A DNA stretch of 64,000 nucleotides, taken from assembly GCA_937127435.1 (NCBI GenBank), contig CAKZLZ010000009.1, positions 1-64,000 of the forward strand, written 5' to 3'. Both the position numbers and the translations under genes were made by a program. The DNA comes from an uncultured Verrucomicrobiota bacterium. GTDB lineage: Bacteria; Verrucomicrobiota; Kiritimatiellia; SS1-B-03-39; UBA6053. Of this stretch, positions 17,266 to 26,897 are shown one piece after another. Each line of letters starts with the position of its first letter. Position 1 is the stretch's first letter. Under the pieces are notes generated by a model, which had not been told where the DNA came from, ran no database searches, and was given only the letters and a program-made list of their open reading frames with translations.

Positions 17266-18750
17266 ATGCGAATTCGCTTTTACATATTAGCGGCAATTGT
17301 TCTGTTGAACCTTTCATTGACCGCTCAGTCACCTCAATTAGAAACTGCGGTGTCTGCTACGGAACCCGGGTGGGTTTCGAAGACCCTGTGGTATGTGCCG
17401 AACCGGGTGATGGATTTGTTGGACGTTTTTCGTTTGCGGGTCAAAGTGGGGCCGGGCTTGGGGGCGGGTGCCCGGTTTACAGATGCCTTTTCATTTTATG
17501 CCGGTGAGCAGTACACCACTTATGTAGGGCTGCCAGGACCCCGCCAACAGCCGGTGTTCCCCGCGTTCGGGGGGTATGAGCAGAAGAAGGGATTGGTGAT
17601 TCTTGGACTGGATGCCAGTGATGACATGCCCAATCCGCCCCACTATGAGTTTTCCGAAATCGGTGCCTCCGCCCACTTGTTGTTTTTTGGTGTGGATGCA
17701 GGGGTCTCCTTGGTGGAGTTTAAAGATTTTGTTGACGGCTGGTTCGGGAAAGATTCCTCCGGAGATGATTTTCCCCGAAGTGAAAAGCCTGCGCCGCTGC
17801 CCGGGGGTGGGGTGTTGCGTCCTTTCCCTGCCGACTTAACTTTTCCCGTAGAGGAAAAGCCTCCGACCTTTTCCCGTATCCACGACCGGCTTGACTACCT
17901 GCAGGACAATGTCCCCCTCTTGTTGCAGGGGCAAATGCGAAGCTTGGACTGGACGTTGACTGATCCTTCGATGATTATGGAAGAACAGCCTCCGGTTACG
18001 AATTTACGCTTGTCCTTGTTTGTCGAAACGATTTCGGGTCCGGATACGACCGTTTCGGTAGATCCTGATATAAAAATTCGCGTGGAACTTCCCAACTTTG
18101 AAAATAGTTTGAGTGTATTTATTCAGAGCTCTTATGACGAAGATTTGCCGGGTACCGATATTGACCAGCGGGATGATAAAGGTTGGAGTTTTGGTGCCCG
18201 GCGGCAAATGGAGAAATGGAACATTTCATCCGATGTGGGCATTCACACCAAATGGCCCCCTGAATTATTTGCCCGCACGGCCTGGAAACCCCATTGGCAG
18301 ATTTCAGATTGGAATTGTGGTTTTGAATTCAGGCTCTTTTGGGAAAATGAGGACGGGTTCGGTATCTACAACCAGCTACAGGCCTTTCACTGGTTGGGAC
18401 AACAGGATCGATGGTTGTTCCGGTCGTTAACGGCGGGGAAGTATTCCGAATCTACAAAGGGCTACGAATGGCAGCAGACCTGCAATTTGGGATATATTTT
18501 TAAGCTCAAAGATGAAAAACGTCGGCGGGGGAATGTCGGGGTGAATGACATTCTGGATGGCGCCTCACTCAATTTGTCGGTTTTTGGAAGTGACGAGGTG
18601 ATGGACAAATATCGGAGCACGGTTGCCTGCCGAAAATGTATTTACGGTGATTTTGTGGTCATTCAATTAGAGCCGGGACTGGAGTGGAGCGACGAAAATG
18701 ACTGGACCACCCAATACCGTCTGGATGCGGGGATGATCTTGTTGTTTTAA
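17266..18750 (+). CDS. putative outer-membrane beta-barrel protein
   Basis: I do not recognise the family of this 494-residue protein. It has a signal peptide (MRIRFYILAAIVLL... cleaved after about residue 20) and AGGGAA just before the ATG. The N-terminal part resembles small verrucomicrobial exported lipid- or polysaccharide-locus proteins (GAGARFTDAF, ASAHLLFFGVDAGVSL). The C-terminal 270 residues alternate polar and aromatic residues like antiparallel membrane strands and end in YRLDAGMILLF. A terminal aromatic is typical of proteins assembled by BamA. It could be the missing outer-membrane channel of the upstream polysaccharide system, although hrpA lies between them on the other strand. 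That link is a guess from proximity. Confidence 0.55.
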   Translation: MRIRFYILAAIVLLNLSLTAQSPQLETAVSATEPGWVSKTLWYVPNRVMDLLDVFRLRVKVGPGLGAGARFTDAFSFYAGEQYTTYVGLPGPRQQPVFPAFGGYEQKKGLVILGLDASDDMPNPPHYEFSEIGASAHLLFFGVDAGVSLVEFKDFVDGWFGKDSSGDDFPRSEKPAPLPGGGVLRPFPADLTFPVEEKPPTFSRIHDRLDYLQDNVPLLLQGQMRSLDWTLTDPSMIMEEQPPVTNLRLSLFVETISGPDTTVSVDPDIKIRVELPNFENSLSVFIQSSYDEDLPGTDIDQRDDKGWSFGARRQMEKWNISSDVGIHTKWPPELFARTAWKPHWQISDWNCGFEFRLFWENEDGFGIYNQLQAFHWLGQQDRWLFRSLTAGKYSESTKGYEWQQTCNLGYIFKLKDEKRRRGNVGVNDILDGASLNLSVFGSDEVMDKYRSTVACRKCIYGDFVVIQLEPGLEWSDENDWTTQYRLDAGMILLF

Positions 18751-18823
18751 CGGAAGGAGAGTTCCGTCCCCCGATGGGGAACGAATGCTTCAGATTTACC
18801 GCGGGGGCCGCGGAACTACAATT

Positions 18824-19870
18824 CTACGCAAGGGTGCTGAACTTATAGCGGGTGGTCTGACGATAGGTTTCACCGGGTTTCAGAATGATATCATCAATTT
18901 CCGGGGCGTTGACGCCGTTGGGGTAGCCCTGACATTCCAGGCAGAAGGCCGAGTAGTCGGAATAGGTTTTTCCGCTTTTGCCGGTTACTTCCGCTTCGGC
19001 CAATGTCTGGGAGGTATAAAGTTGAACCGCGGTGGCGGTGGTGAACACTTCCATTTTGCGTCCGCTTTCCTGCTCGGTGACCACGGCCGCCAATTCGGGC
19101 TCTGCGATGTCTTTCGCCCGTAACACGTAGTGCTCACCGTGCTGGCCCAAATCGGCAAAGGCTTTCAAACTTTTGGGGCTGCGGAAATCATGGGGTGTGC
19201 CTTCCACCGGCGCGGGTGTGTCTGTGAGGGTGCCACAGTCCAATTTGGGGACGATGGTGTCGGTAAGCACTTGCAGTTCGTGTCCGGAGAGATCGGGGCT
19301 GCCTTCACCGCGTAAGTTAAAGTAAGAATGATTGGTGAGGCTGATGGGGGTGGCCGCATCGGTGACGGCCTGATACTGAATTTCCACCGCGTTGTCCGCC
19401 GTCAAGCGGTAGGTAACGGTAAAATCAACATTGCCGGGATATCCCATTTCGCCGTCGGGACTGTGGTATTTTAATACCAGCGTTGGGTTTTGTGGATCAC
19501 TGTCGTCCGCTGTGGCTTGCCAGTTGCGTTTATCGATGCCCTCCGGTCCGCCATGCAGGTGATTGGGTTCATCGTTGGCTGCCAGGGTGATTTTTTTTCC
19601 GTCGAGGGTAAAGGATGCGCCGTTGATCCGTCCGGCCACCCGTCCGGTGAGCGCGCCTAAATGGGGATGTCCATCCAGATAACCCTGCAGGGTGGGTAAG
19701 CCCAAGGCGATGTCTGCAGTGCTGCCGTCGCGGCCGGGGACATGCAGTTCGGTGATGATACCGCCCAAAGTCATAATGGCGCAACGAAGGCCCTGACCGT
19801 TGTCGAGGTGGAAAAGTTCGACGGTGGAACCGTCAGGATGAGTACCGAAAGAAGTTTTTGTGATAGACAT
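18824..19870 (-). CDS. galM: aldose 1-epimerase (mutarotase)
   Basis: This 348-residue GalM-family enzyme interconverts alpha and beta anomers of hexoses such as galactose and glucose. The start at 19870 is preferred over an in-frame codon 42 bases upstream because it follows a GGGGGTG ribosome-binding site and begins right at the fold. Family features are NHLHGG, which carries the first catalytic His, SLTNHSYFNL with the second, and LECQGYPN with the catalytic Glu near the end. There is no signal peptide, so it is cytoplasmic, whereas some mutarotases are exported. It lies 54 bases downstream of an AraC regulator and may be co-transcribed with it. Confidence 0.93.
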   Translation of the reverse strand: MSITKTSFGTHPDGSTVELFHLDNGQGLRCAIMTLGGIITELHVPGRDGSTADIALGLPTLQGYLDGHPHLGALTGRVAGRINGASFTLDGKKITLAANDEPNHLHGGPEGIDKRNWQATADDSDPQNPTLVLKYHSPDGEMGYPGNVDFTVTYRLTADNAVEIQYQAVTDAATPISLTNHSYFNLRGEGSPDLSGHELQVLTDTIVPKLDCGTLTDTPAPVEGTPHDFRSPKSLKAFADLGQHGEHYVLRAKDIAEPELAAVVTEQESGRKMEVFTTATAVQLYTSQTLAEAEVTGKSGKTYSDYSAFCLECQGYPNGVNAPEIDDIILKPGETYRQTTRYKFSTLA

Positions 19871-19924
19871 GACACCCCCGTATCTGAAAACCCATCCCTT
19901 TGGCAAGATCACAGTTGGATAACC

Positions 19925-20833
19925 TTACCGGACAGAGAAGGCCTCCTTCTGGAAGTTGCGGGGAGATATGGGGTGAAAACGGCGAAACCACCGGGTGAAA
20001 TTTGCGAGGGAGGCGTAGCCCAGGTCACTCGCAACTTCTTTGACCCGGGTATCGGGGATTCGCAACGCATTTTCGGCATAGTGCAGCTTCCTCTGATCAA
20101 AAAACTGCTTCATGGTTTGACCGATCTGGGCGAGAAAGAGTCGATCGAGATGTGCGGGGCTCAAACCGGTATGTTGTGCGAAATCGGAAAAAACCGGCCT
20201 GCGGTCAAGGGGGGCTTCACTTAAAATTTTTAATACATCCGCAATCCGTGGATCCAACGAACGCTCACCCGAAATGACGACCTGGTGTTCACGCAGTACG
20301 GCAATTAATTCTCTGAGAAATGCGGGGAGATGTTCCTGGATGCTTAGGTAGGCTTCGATGGGCAGGTTGCTTTTTAAAAGCTTCATGTAATTGTGTTCGG
20401 GAAGGTGACGGGCAATGGTCCGGTTGATTTGCAGGCCCGTTTTTTCGAGTGCGGGGCGCGCCTGCTGATCGAATACGACAGGGAGCCCCTGCGTGAACAG
20501 GGCGTCGCCTGATGGCCAGTTGGCCAGAAACAGCACGGAGAGCATTTGAAGATCTTTGGACAGCTTTTGAACGCGGGGACCCTGGCCGCCAATCAGCCAC
20601 TGACCTGCGGAAGCGGAGACGGTATGACCATTACTTTTCAGCTCTGCTTTCCCGGCATACAACAGCCAGGCACTCATATATTGTACGTTCATCTCTCTGC
20701 CCAAGGTGCCCGGTTGTCCTTGATAACAGGCGTAAAGCGTACAGCGAAGTTGGGTGCAATCTTGGTATCTCATCTTCCATAATTGATAGCGAAAGCGTTC
20801 GGTATCCACAATCAAAATGAGGAAATATGACAA
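19925..20833 (-). CDS. AraC-family transcriptional regulator
   Basis: This regulator is 302 residues from the upstream start; an internal ATG at 20773 would give 282 residues, and neither has a clear ribosome-binding site. The N-terminal two-thirds look like a cupin-type ligand-binding domain (YAGKAELKSNGHTVSASAG...). The C-terminal 100 residues hold the paired helix-turn-helix of AraC/XylS proteins, with the second helix ending in YASLANFTRWFRRF. The family usually senses a sugar or related ligand. It sits immediately upstream of galM on the same strand and divergent from an FAD oxidoreductase, so both are candidate targets. The 130-base divergent gap (20834-20963) contains AT-rich palindromic stretches such as TTCATGAA. 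Confidence 0.88.
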   Translation of the reverse strand: MSYFLILIVDTERFRYQLWKMRYQDCTQLRCTLYACYQGQPGTLGREMNVQYMSAWLLYAGKAELKSNGHTVSASAGQWLIGGQGPRVQKLSKDLQMLSVLFLANWPSGDALFTQGLPVVFDQQARPALEKTGLQINRTIARHLPEHNYMKLLKSNLPIEAYLSIQEHLPAFLRELIAVLREHQVVISGERSLDPRIADVLKILSEAPLDRRPVFSDFAQHTGLSPAHLDRLFLAQIGQTMKQFFDQRKLHYAENALRIPDTRVKEVASDLGYASLANFTRWFRRFHPISPRNFQKEAFSVR

Positions 20834-20963
20834 CTATTTCATGAATAATGATAAATGATTCCGCTTTTCATGTAAGGGGGCTTGCGTTTACACTTGGCCA
20901 ATATTCCGCCATTGACGGCGGGCTTATGGACAAAATAACCAGCAAAAGACGATAGGATTTTTC

Positions 20964-22850
20964 ATGAGAGAAATAAGCAAACCAGATTTATTCGGAGATC
21001 ACCTTCAAGCCGACGTGTGTGTGGTGGGAGGCGGCATGTCCGGTCTCTGCGCGGCGATTGCATCGGCCCGGGGCGGCGCAAAAACGGTGTTGGTTCATGA
21101 CCGGCCGGTATTGGGAGGCAATGCATCCTCTGAAGTACGGATGTGGATTTGCGGTGCGCACGGGGAGCACAATAAAGAAACCGGTATTCTTGAGGAACTG
21201 CAGTTGGAAAATCTCTACCGCAATGCGGGCAAGGATTTTTCTATATGGGATACGGTGCTTTGGGGCCACGCCGCCTATCAGAAAAACCTGACTTTGTTGC
21301 TGAATACCACCTGTACCAACGCCCGCATGGAAGACGGGGTGCTCACCTCGGTTGAGGCCTGGCAGTTGACCTCTCAAACCCGTATCGTCATTCAGGCCGG
21401 TCAATTTATCGACTGTTCCGGTGACAGTATTCTCGCGGCTAGCACCGGGGCCTTACATCGGATTGGACGCGAAGCGCGTGAGGAATTCGGGGAGGGGGTG
21501 GCTCCTCAGATTGGAGATGACCGCACCATGGGCAACAGTCTGTTGATACAGTTGCACCGCAGCGAAGAGGAACAATTTTTCACCCCGCCGGATTGGGCGT
21601 TTAAAATCAGGAGCCCTGACGATTTGCCCAATCGTATCCACGGAGTAAATGGTCGGAATTTTTGGTGGCTGGAGTTAGGAGGCATTCAGGATACCATCAA
21701 AGATGCGGAAGCGATTCGGGATGATTTATACCGCACCGCTTATGGCGTTTGGGATTACATTAAAAATTATTCTCCGGAAAAAGAGAAGGCCGCAAACTGG
21801 GCCTTGCACTTTGTGGGCAGCCTGCCCGGGAAACGGGAAAACCGGCGGTATGTCGGGGATCACATGTTGACCCAGCACGATCTTGAAGGGGGCGGAGAAT
21901 TTGAAGATGTGGTGGCCTTTGGCGGATGGACGATGGACGATCATCACCCTGCGGGCCTGCTCTATCCGGGATCTCCCACCATTTACCACCCCGCACCCAG
22001 TCCCTACGGCATTCCTTACCGCGCGCTGTACTCGAAAAATGTACCCAACCTGTTGTGTGCAGGACGGAATATTTCCGCGACCCATTCAGCGATGTCCTCC
22101 ACCCGGGTGATGGCGACCTGTGCGGTGATGGGGCAGGCGGCCGGAACCGCGGCAGCGCTTTGTGTGAAGCACGGAAGTACCCCGCGCGGGATTTACGAAA
22201 AGCACCTGGCAGAATTACAGCAAACCTTGATGGATGATGATTGTTGGTTGCCGGGCAAACTGCGTCAGCCGGATGTATCTCTGTTTGACGCGCGCTTGTC
22301 TGCGGACGGACAATATGCCGAACGGATTCTGGATGGCTGGGAGCGTGACCGGAAAGAAGCCGGGCATGCATGGGAATGCGAAGCAGGCGGAAGTCTTTCT
22401 TTAAAATGGTCTGTGGAACGGGAAATCCCGGGGCTGCGTCTGGTTTTGGACAGTAACTTGTCCAATGCCAAAAAAATGGCCTGTGAATATCCCTTAAAAT
22501 CCCGTCCGCATGCGATGCCCGGAGAATTGGTGAAAGATCTCAGAATCGAAGTGGAGCATGACGACGGCAGTTGGGAATGTGTTTCTGAGATCAAAGGAAA
22601 CCGGAAACGCTTGATGGAAATTCCATTGCACAGCAAAGGAAAAGGTATCCGGGTCACCCTGCAAAACACCTGGGGCGATGCGGATCCAAGGCTCTTTTCC
22701 CTGGATCTGTTGCAAAAAGGCAAGGATGACACCGTGCAATTTTCGCAAGGAAAGGCGTGGAAAGAGGTGGTGGCCGGGATTCCTGAAAAGGAATTACTGC
22801 CTCCGGACACCCAGGCCAAAGGACGATCGCACGGTGCTCACAGCGCCTAA
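20964..22850 (+). CDS. FAD-dependent oxidoreductase
   Basis: This 628-residue flavoprotein belongs to the FAD_oxidored (PF12831) group. It has a dinucleotide-binding VVGGGMSG loop (20-27), a second FAD-binding motif GGNASSEVRM, and the conserved NISATHSAMSSTRVMATCAVMGQ region near residues 370-390. The last 140 residues form a beta-rich appendage that resembles a carbohydrate-binding sandwich. There is no signal peptide. Members are abundant in planctomycetes and verrucomicrobia near glycan-degradation genes, but their substrates are mostly unknown. AGGA precedes the ATG. It is divergent from the AraC regulator, which suggests control by it. No specific reaction can be assigned. Confidence 0.85.
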   Translation: MREISKPDLFGDHLQADVCVVGGGMSGLCAAIASARGGAKTVLVHDRPVLGGNASSEVRMWICGAHGEHNKETGILEELQLENLYRNAGKDFSIWDTVLWGHAAYQKNLTLLLNTTCTNARMEDGVLTSVEAWQLTSQTRIVIQAGQFIDCSGDSILAASTGALHRIGREAREEFGEGVAPQIGDDRTMGNSLLIQLHRSEEEQFFTPPDWAFKIRSPDDLPNRIHGVNGRNFWWLELGGIQDTIKDAEAIRDDLYRTAYGVWDYIKNYSPEKEKAANWALHFVGSLPGKRENRRYVGDHMLTQHDLEGGGEFEDVVAFGGWTMDDHHPAGLLYPGSPTIYHPAPSPYGIPYRALYSKNVPNLLCAGRNISATHSAMSSTRVMATCAVMGQAAGTAAALCVKHGSTPRGIYEKHLAELQQTLMDDDCWLPGKLRQPDVSLFDARLSADGQYAERILDGWERDRKEAGHAWECEAGGSLSLKWSVEREIPGLRLVLDSNLSNAKKMACEYPLKSRPHAMPGELVKDLRIEVEHDDGSWECVSEIKGNRKRLMEIPLHSKGKGIRVTLQNTWGDADPRLFSLDLLQKGKDDTVQFSQGKAWKEVVAGIPEKELLPPDTQAKGRSHGAHSA

Positions 22851-22879
22851 CAAATTGTAATCAGTTCCGTATGTCTTCC

Positions 22880-22906
22880 CGGTAGACGGTATTCGTCTGT
22901 CTACCG
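22880..22906 (+). terminator. hairpin after the FAD oxidoreductase gene
   Basis: CGGTAGAC pairs perfectly with GTCTACCG (22880-22887 with 22899-22906) across an 11-base loop, 30 bases after the stop codon. It lacks a T-run, so it may be a weak terminator or an mRNA-stabilising hairpin. Confidence 0.35.
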
Positions 22907-23073
22907 TCTATCATTCCCTATCGCTTATGATTGGGCGAAGGGAAGGGGGGAATTCCCGACGGCAGAGGTTTCGGGTATGAATTATGCATGGAATGGGACT
23001 TTAGCCTGATTGCGGTTGATTTTAGGCAAAGCGCTGTTAGGTTGTGTGATCCATTTTTACCCAACTTTTCTTT

Positions 23074-25173
23074 ATGAGTACTGAAACCCCTCCTCCTTCT
23101 TCACCTTCCCCCAAAAAATCTCCGCAAAAGCCAGGTTCGCCCCAAGCCCCCAGGATGCCGGCGAAAAACTTTGCCGCGGTTATGATTTTCATACTGCTTT
23201 TCATGATGCTCTTGCATTTGTTGGGGATGAGCAACAAACCGGTGGAGGAGATTACGTATAAACCTGAGTTTGTTGGTTATGTAAATGAGGGCTTGGTGCT
23301 CAATGTTACGGTTTTTGATAATGGTGCGGGGCTGGATGAGTTACTGGTTCAGTTGGATAGGACCAATGAAGACAATGAGCCGGAAACCTATAGGGTGCCG
23401 GTTGCCCTTTCTGAAAACGTGCTCGATTTCCTTGAAGAAAATGTGCCGGGCTACAGCTTTAAACAGAAAAATACCTTTCTCCGCGATATCCTGGTGACCA
23501 TTGGTCCCTTCATCTTTGTGATGATTTTGATCTATTTCCTCTTCCTGCGCCAAATGAAATCGGCCGGCAAGGGCGCCATGAGCTTTGGCAAAAGCCGGGC
23601 GAAAATGCTCACCCGCGATACCAACAAGATCACCTTTAAAGATGTGGCGGGTATCGATGAAGCCAAAGAAGAAGTGGAAGAGATTATTGAATTTTTGAGC
23701 GATCCAAAGAAATTTCAGAAATTGGGCGGACGGATTCCGAAGGGCGTAATGCTTTCCGGACCTCCCGGAACAGGTAAAACTCTGTTGGCAAAAGCGATTG
23801 CCGGCGAAGCGGACGTACCGTTTTTCAGTATCAGCGGTTCTGACTTTGTGGAAATGTTTGTCGGAGTCGGCGCCAGCCGGGTGCGGGATATGTTCGAGCA
23901 GGGCCGGAAAAATGCACCTTGTATTTTGTTTATTGACGAAATTGACGCCGTGGGCCGCAGCCGTTTCAGCGGCATGGGTGGCGGACATGATGAGCGTGAA
24001 CAGACCTTGAATGCCTTGTTGGTGGAAATGGACGGATTTGACACCCAGGAAGGGGTGATCATTGTGGCTGCGACCAACCGTCCGGATGTGCTGGACAACG
24101 CCTTGATGCGTCCGGGTCGTTTTGACCGCCAAATTATGGTTGATTTACCCAGTTTGGATGGACGGGAAGAAGTCTTAAAGATCCATACCAAAACCATTAA
24201 ACTGGATGCGGATGTTGATTTGCGGGTGGTCGCGAAGGGTACCCCCGGATTTAGCGGTGCCGATTTGGCCAACCTGGTGAACGAAGCGGCTTTGACTGCT
24301 GCGCGCCGTGGCGGGGAAACCGTGCAGGGCGAAGATTTTGAAGAAGCGCGGGACAAAGTGCGCTTTGGACGTGAACGTCGTGGATTGATGATGGACGATG
24401 AAGAAAATCGGGCCACCGCTTTTCATGAAGCGGGACATGCAATTGTGATGCAGGCACTCGAACATGCGGAACCGGTTCACAAAGTGACCATTATTCCCCG
24501 GGGAAACTCATTGGGCTCCACCATGCAGTTGCCGGAAAAAGACGCGTACACCCACGGTAAAAAGAAACTGCAGGCGATGCTGGTCAGTTTTATGGGCGGA
24601 CGTGCGGCGGAAGAACTGGCTTTGGATGACATCGGTACCGGTGCCTCCAACGACATTGAACGCGCCACCCAGATCGCCCGGGCGATGGTATGCAAATTCG
24701 GCATGAACGAGGAATTGGGTCCCCAGGCCTTCGGTAACAACGAAGAAACCATGTGGATGGGACGTGAAGTCAGCCGCACCCAAAGTTTCAGCGAAGAGAC
24801 TGCGCGCAAAATTGACGTGGAAGTGACCAAGATCCTGAAGTCCTCCCATGAAGAAGCCTTGCGAATTCTTAGGGAAAAACGTACCGAGTTGGACACCATG
24901 GCGGAGATTTTGGTGGCACAGGAAACCATTGACGGCCGGGATGTGAAAGACATCGTGGAATACAATCGGATCCGCACCCCGGAAGAACGTGGCGACGCGC
25001 CCGTGGCTCCACCTACTCCCGCAGTGGAAACACCGGCAGAATCTCCGGCTGAAGGGGCGGAAGAGGTCACGACGGAAGCGGCAGTTGAAGCTTCTGAAAG
25101 TGAAGTCAAGGCAGACGATTCTTCCAGCTCCGCTGAGTCCGAGCCTCCGAAAGATCCTTCTGCATCTGCCTGA
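23074..25173 (+). CDS. ftsH: ATP-dependent zinc metalloprotease FtsH
   Basis: This 699-residue inner-membrane AAA protease degrades unfolded membrane proteins and regulatory targets. A Pro/Ser-rich N-terminus (1-30) precedes the first membrane helix (33-51). A periplasmic domain and a second helix (138-158) follow. The AAA module has Walker A GPPGTGKT (229-236), pore motif FVGVG (262-266), Walker B LFIDEID (285-291) and the second region of homology near 335-353. The protease zinc site is HEAGH (451-455). The C-terminal 70 residues are Ala/Glu/Ser/Thr-rich and probably disordered; they are longer than in E. coli FtsH. folP follows seven bases later, an ftsH-folP order also seen in other bacteria. 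Confidence 0.97.
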   Translation: MSTETPPPSSPSPKKSPQKPGSPQAPRMPAKNFAAVMIFILLFMMLLHLLGMSNKPVEEITYKPEFVGYVNEGLVLNVTVFDNGAGLDELLVQLDRTNEDNEPETYRVPVALSENVLDFLEENVPGYSFKQKNTFLRDILVTIGPFIFVMILIYFLFLRQMKSAGKGAMSFGKSRAKMLTRDTNKITFKDVAGIDEAKEEVEEIIEFLSDPKKFQKLGGRIPKGVMLSGPPGTGKTLLAKAIAGEADVPFFSISGSDFVEMFVGVGASRVRDMFEQGRKNAPCILFIDEIDAVGRSRFSGMGGGHDEREQTLNALLVEMDGFDTQEGVIIVAATNRPDVLDNALMRPGRFDRQIMVDLPSLDGREEVLKIHTKTIKLDADVDLRVVAKGTPGFSGADLANLVNEAALTAARRGGETVQGEDFEEARDKVRFGRERRGLMMDDEENRATAFHEAGHAIVMQALEHAEPVHKVTIIPRGNSLGSTMQLPEKDAYTHGKKKLQAMLVSFMGGRAAEELALDDIGTGASNDIERATQIARAMVCKFGMNEELGPQAFGNNEETMWMGREVSRTQSFSEETARKIDVEVTKILKSSHEEALRILREKRTELDTMAEILVAQETIDGRDVKDIVEYNRIRTPEERGDAPVAPPTPAVETPAESPAEGAEEVTTEAAVEASESEVKADDSSSSAESEPPKDPSASA

Positions 25174-25180
25174 TGACTCT

Positions 25181-26053
25181 ATGAAGCAAAGTGCTCTTCG
25201 TTGGAAAACCGGAAACCGGCAAAATGCGGTGCCTTCGCGCACCCTGATTATGGGGGTGGTGAATGTGACCCCCGACTCTTTTTCTGACGGGGGAAACTTT
25301 TTGGATACCGAAAAGGCGATCGCACATGGCTGTCAACAGGCAGGGCAGGGTGCGGATATCCTGGATATAGGGGGAGAATCCACCCGTCCCGGTGCGGATG
25401 CGGTCTCTACGGAGGAGGAAATCAACCGGGTGGTACCGGTGATTCGCGGATTGCGGGAAAAGTTTCCTGAACTGTTGATTTCAATTGATACTTCCAAAGC
25501 GCGGGTGGCGGAAGCGGCACTGGAAGCTGGAGCTGATATTTTGAATGACGTGACTGCGGGGTTGGGGGATGAGGGAATGCTCCCTCTGGCGGCGTCTTCG
25601 GGTGCGGGTTTGGTTTTGATGCATATGCAGGGACGTCCGCAAACCATGCAGAAAAACCCTCAGTATCAGGATGTGATTCAGGAAGTCGCTGATTTTTTCA
25701 GAGAACGCATGAGCGCCGCCGAAGCCGCCGGCGTGCAGGCGGAACAAATCGCCCTGGACCCGGGGATTGGATTCGGTAAAACACTGGATCATAATCTGGA
25801 AATACTTTCCCGGCTGAATTCCTTTCAGGCATTGGGACGTCCCTTGTTACTTGGGGTGTCCCGAAAGCGGTGGTTGGGTGAGATCACGGGGCGGGAGGTT
25901 GATGACCGTTTGGCAGCCAGTTTGGGTGGGGCAGCGGCCTGCATTTTCGGCGGCGCGAATATTTTACGGGTACATGACGTGATCGAATCTTGCGATTTGG
26001 CTAAAATTCTTGATAAGGTAAATCAAACCCGCCTTCGTTGCCTTCATGAATAA
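25181..26053 (+). CDS. folP: dihydropteroate synthase
   Basis: This 290-residue cytoplasmic enzyme condenses p-aminobenzoate with dihydropterin pyrophosphate in folate synthesis; it is the sulfonamide target. The conserved loop MGVVNVTPDSFSDGG is at residues 24-38, GGESTRPGA marks the second pterin-site loop, and the SxR motif near the end appears as GVSRKRWLG. The frame is open much further upstream inside ftsH, but the ATG at 25181, seven bases after the ftsH stop, gives the normal family length. It overlaps cdaA by eight bases, placing it in the ftsH-folP-cdaA-cdaR cluster. Confidence 0.96.
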   Translation: MKQSALRWKTGNRQNAVPSRTLIMGVVNVTPDSFSDGGNFLDTEKAIAHGCQQAGQGADILDIGGESTRPGADAVSTEEEINRVVPVIRGLREKFPELLISIDTSKARVAEAALEAGADILNDVTAGLGDEGMLPLAASSGAGLVLMHMQGRPQTMQKNPQYQDVIQEVADFFRERMSAAEAAGVQAEQIALDPGIGFGKTLDHNLEILSRLNSFQALGRPLLLGVSRKRWLGEITGREVDDRLAASLGGAAACIFGGANILRVHDVIESCDLAKILDKVNQTRLRCLHE

Positions 26054-26897
26054 TTTTGATTTCACAGCTATCAGTCTCCCGACTCCCACAGAGTTGTTCG
26101 AAATTCTGTTGCTCTGGATTATCTTTTATCATCTTTTGAAGCTTTTAAGGGGCACCCGGGGTGCGCAAGTGCTCAGTGGACTGGCCTTAACTTTTGTGGC
26201 GGTGTTGTCGCTGACCTATTTTTTAAATCTGCATACCCTGAACTGGATTTTCCGAACCTTTTCCGTAAATTTGGTTTTGGCTTTTGTGATTATTTTCCAG
26301 CAGGAAATCCGAATTGCACTCGCAGAGTTGGGCCGGCCGGGAATGCTGGGACCTTCCTCCAGTCGAAACGGGAACAAAAGCAATGACATGGTGCCTCCTC
26401 TGGTGAAAGCGGTGAGTGCCTTAAGCCGTCAGAAAATCGGGGCCTTGATCGCCTTGGAACGGGCGATTGGGCTAAAGTCCGTTCAGGAAACCGGGGTGGA
26501 AATTGACGGGAAGGTTCGGCCTGAATTGATCACCAGCATCTTTTTTCCCCGAAGTCCTCTTCATGATGGCGGCGTGATTATCCGCGAAGGCAGGGTACAG
26601 GCCGCTGGCTGTGTTTTTCCTTTAAGTCAACGTGAGGAATTACATCGTTCCCTCGGAACCCGTCACCGGGCGGCCATTGGCATAACCGAGGAGACAGATG
26701 CGCTGGTGGTGGTGGTCTCCGAGGAGACCGGAAATATTTCACTGGCCTTTAAAGGGCGCCTGAGCCGGGGGCTGGATGCCGAGCGGCTGGAGCGAATGAT
26801 TAATGCGGTGTTGGCGAGAACCAGCCCCCGAAGCGACAGTGGCAACATGCAAGCCCTGGGACTTAACGATTCAGAACACGGGACCCGAAGCGTATGA
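26046..26897 (+). CDS. cdaA: diadenylate cyclase CdaA
   Basis: This 283-residue membrane enzyme makes cyclic di-AMP from two ATP, a messenger for osmotic and cell-wall homeostasis. Three membrane helices lie at about 17-34, 42-60 and 68-88, followed by the DAC domain. The first DAC motif reads LHDGGVII (residues 172-179) instead of the usual DGA, and the second is GTRHRAA (204-210). Both ATP-site elements are otherwise intact, so activity is expected. It overlaps folP at its start and its partner cdaR at its end, the arrangement standard for cdaA-cdaR operons. Confidence 0.95.
   Translation: MNNFDFTAISLPTPTELFEILLLWIIFYHLLKLLRGTRGAQVLSGLALTFVAVLSLTYFLNLHTLNWIFRTFSVNLVLAFVIIFQQEIRIALAELGRPGMLGPSSSRNGNKSNDMVPPLVKAVSALSRQKIGALIALERAIGLKSVQETGVEIDGKVRPELITSIFFPRSPLHDGGVIIREGRVQAAGCVFPLSQREELHRSLGTRHRAAIGITEETDALVVVVSEETGNISLAFKGRLSRGLDAERLERMINAVLARTSPRSDSGNMQALGLNDSEHGTRSV

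Noticed and set aside
24989..25180. Long 5' extension of folP inside ftsH
   Set aside because: The extension is basic, unrelated to dihydropteroate synthase and overlaps a certain gene; the ATG at 25181 gives normal length.
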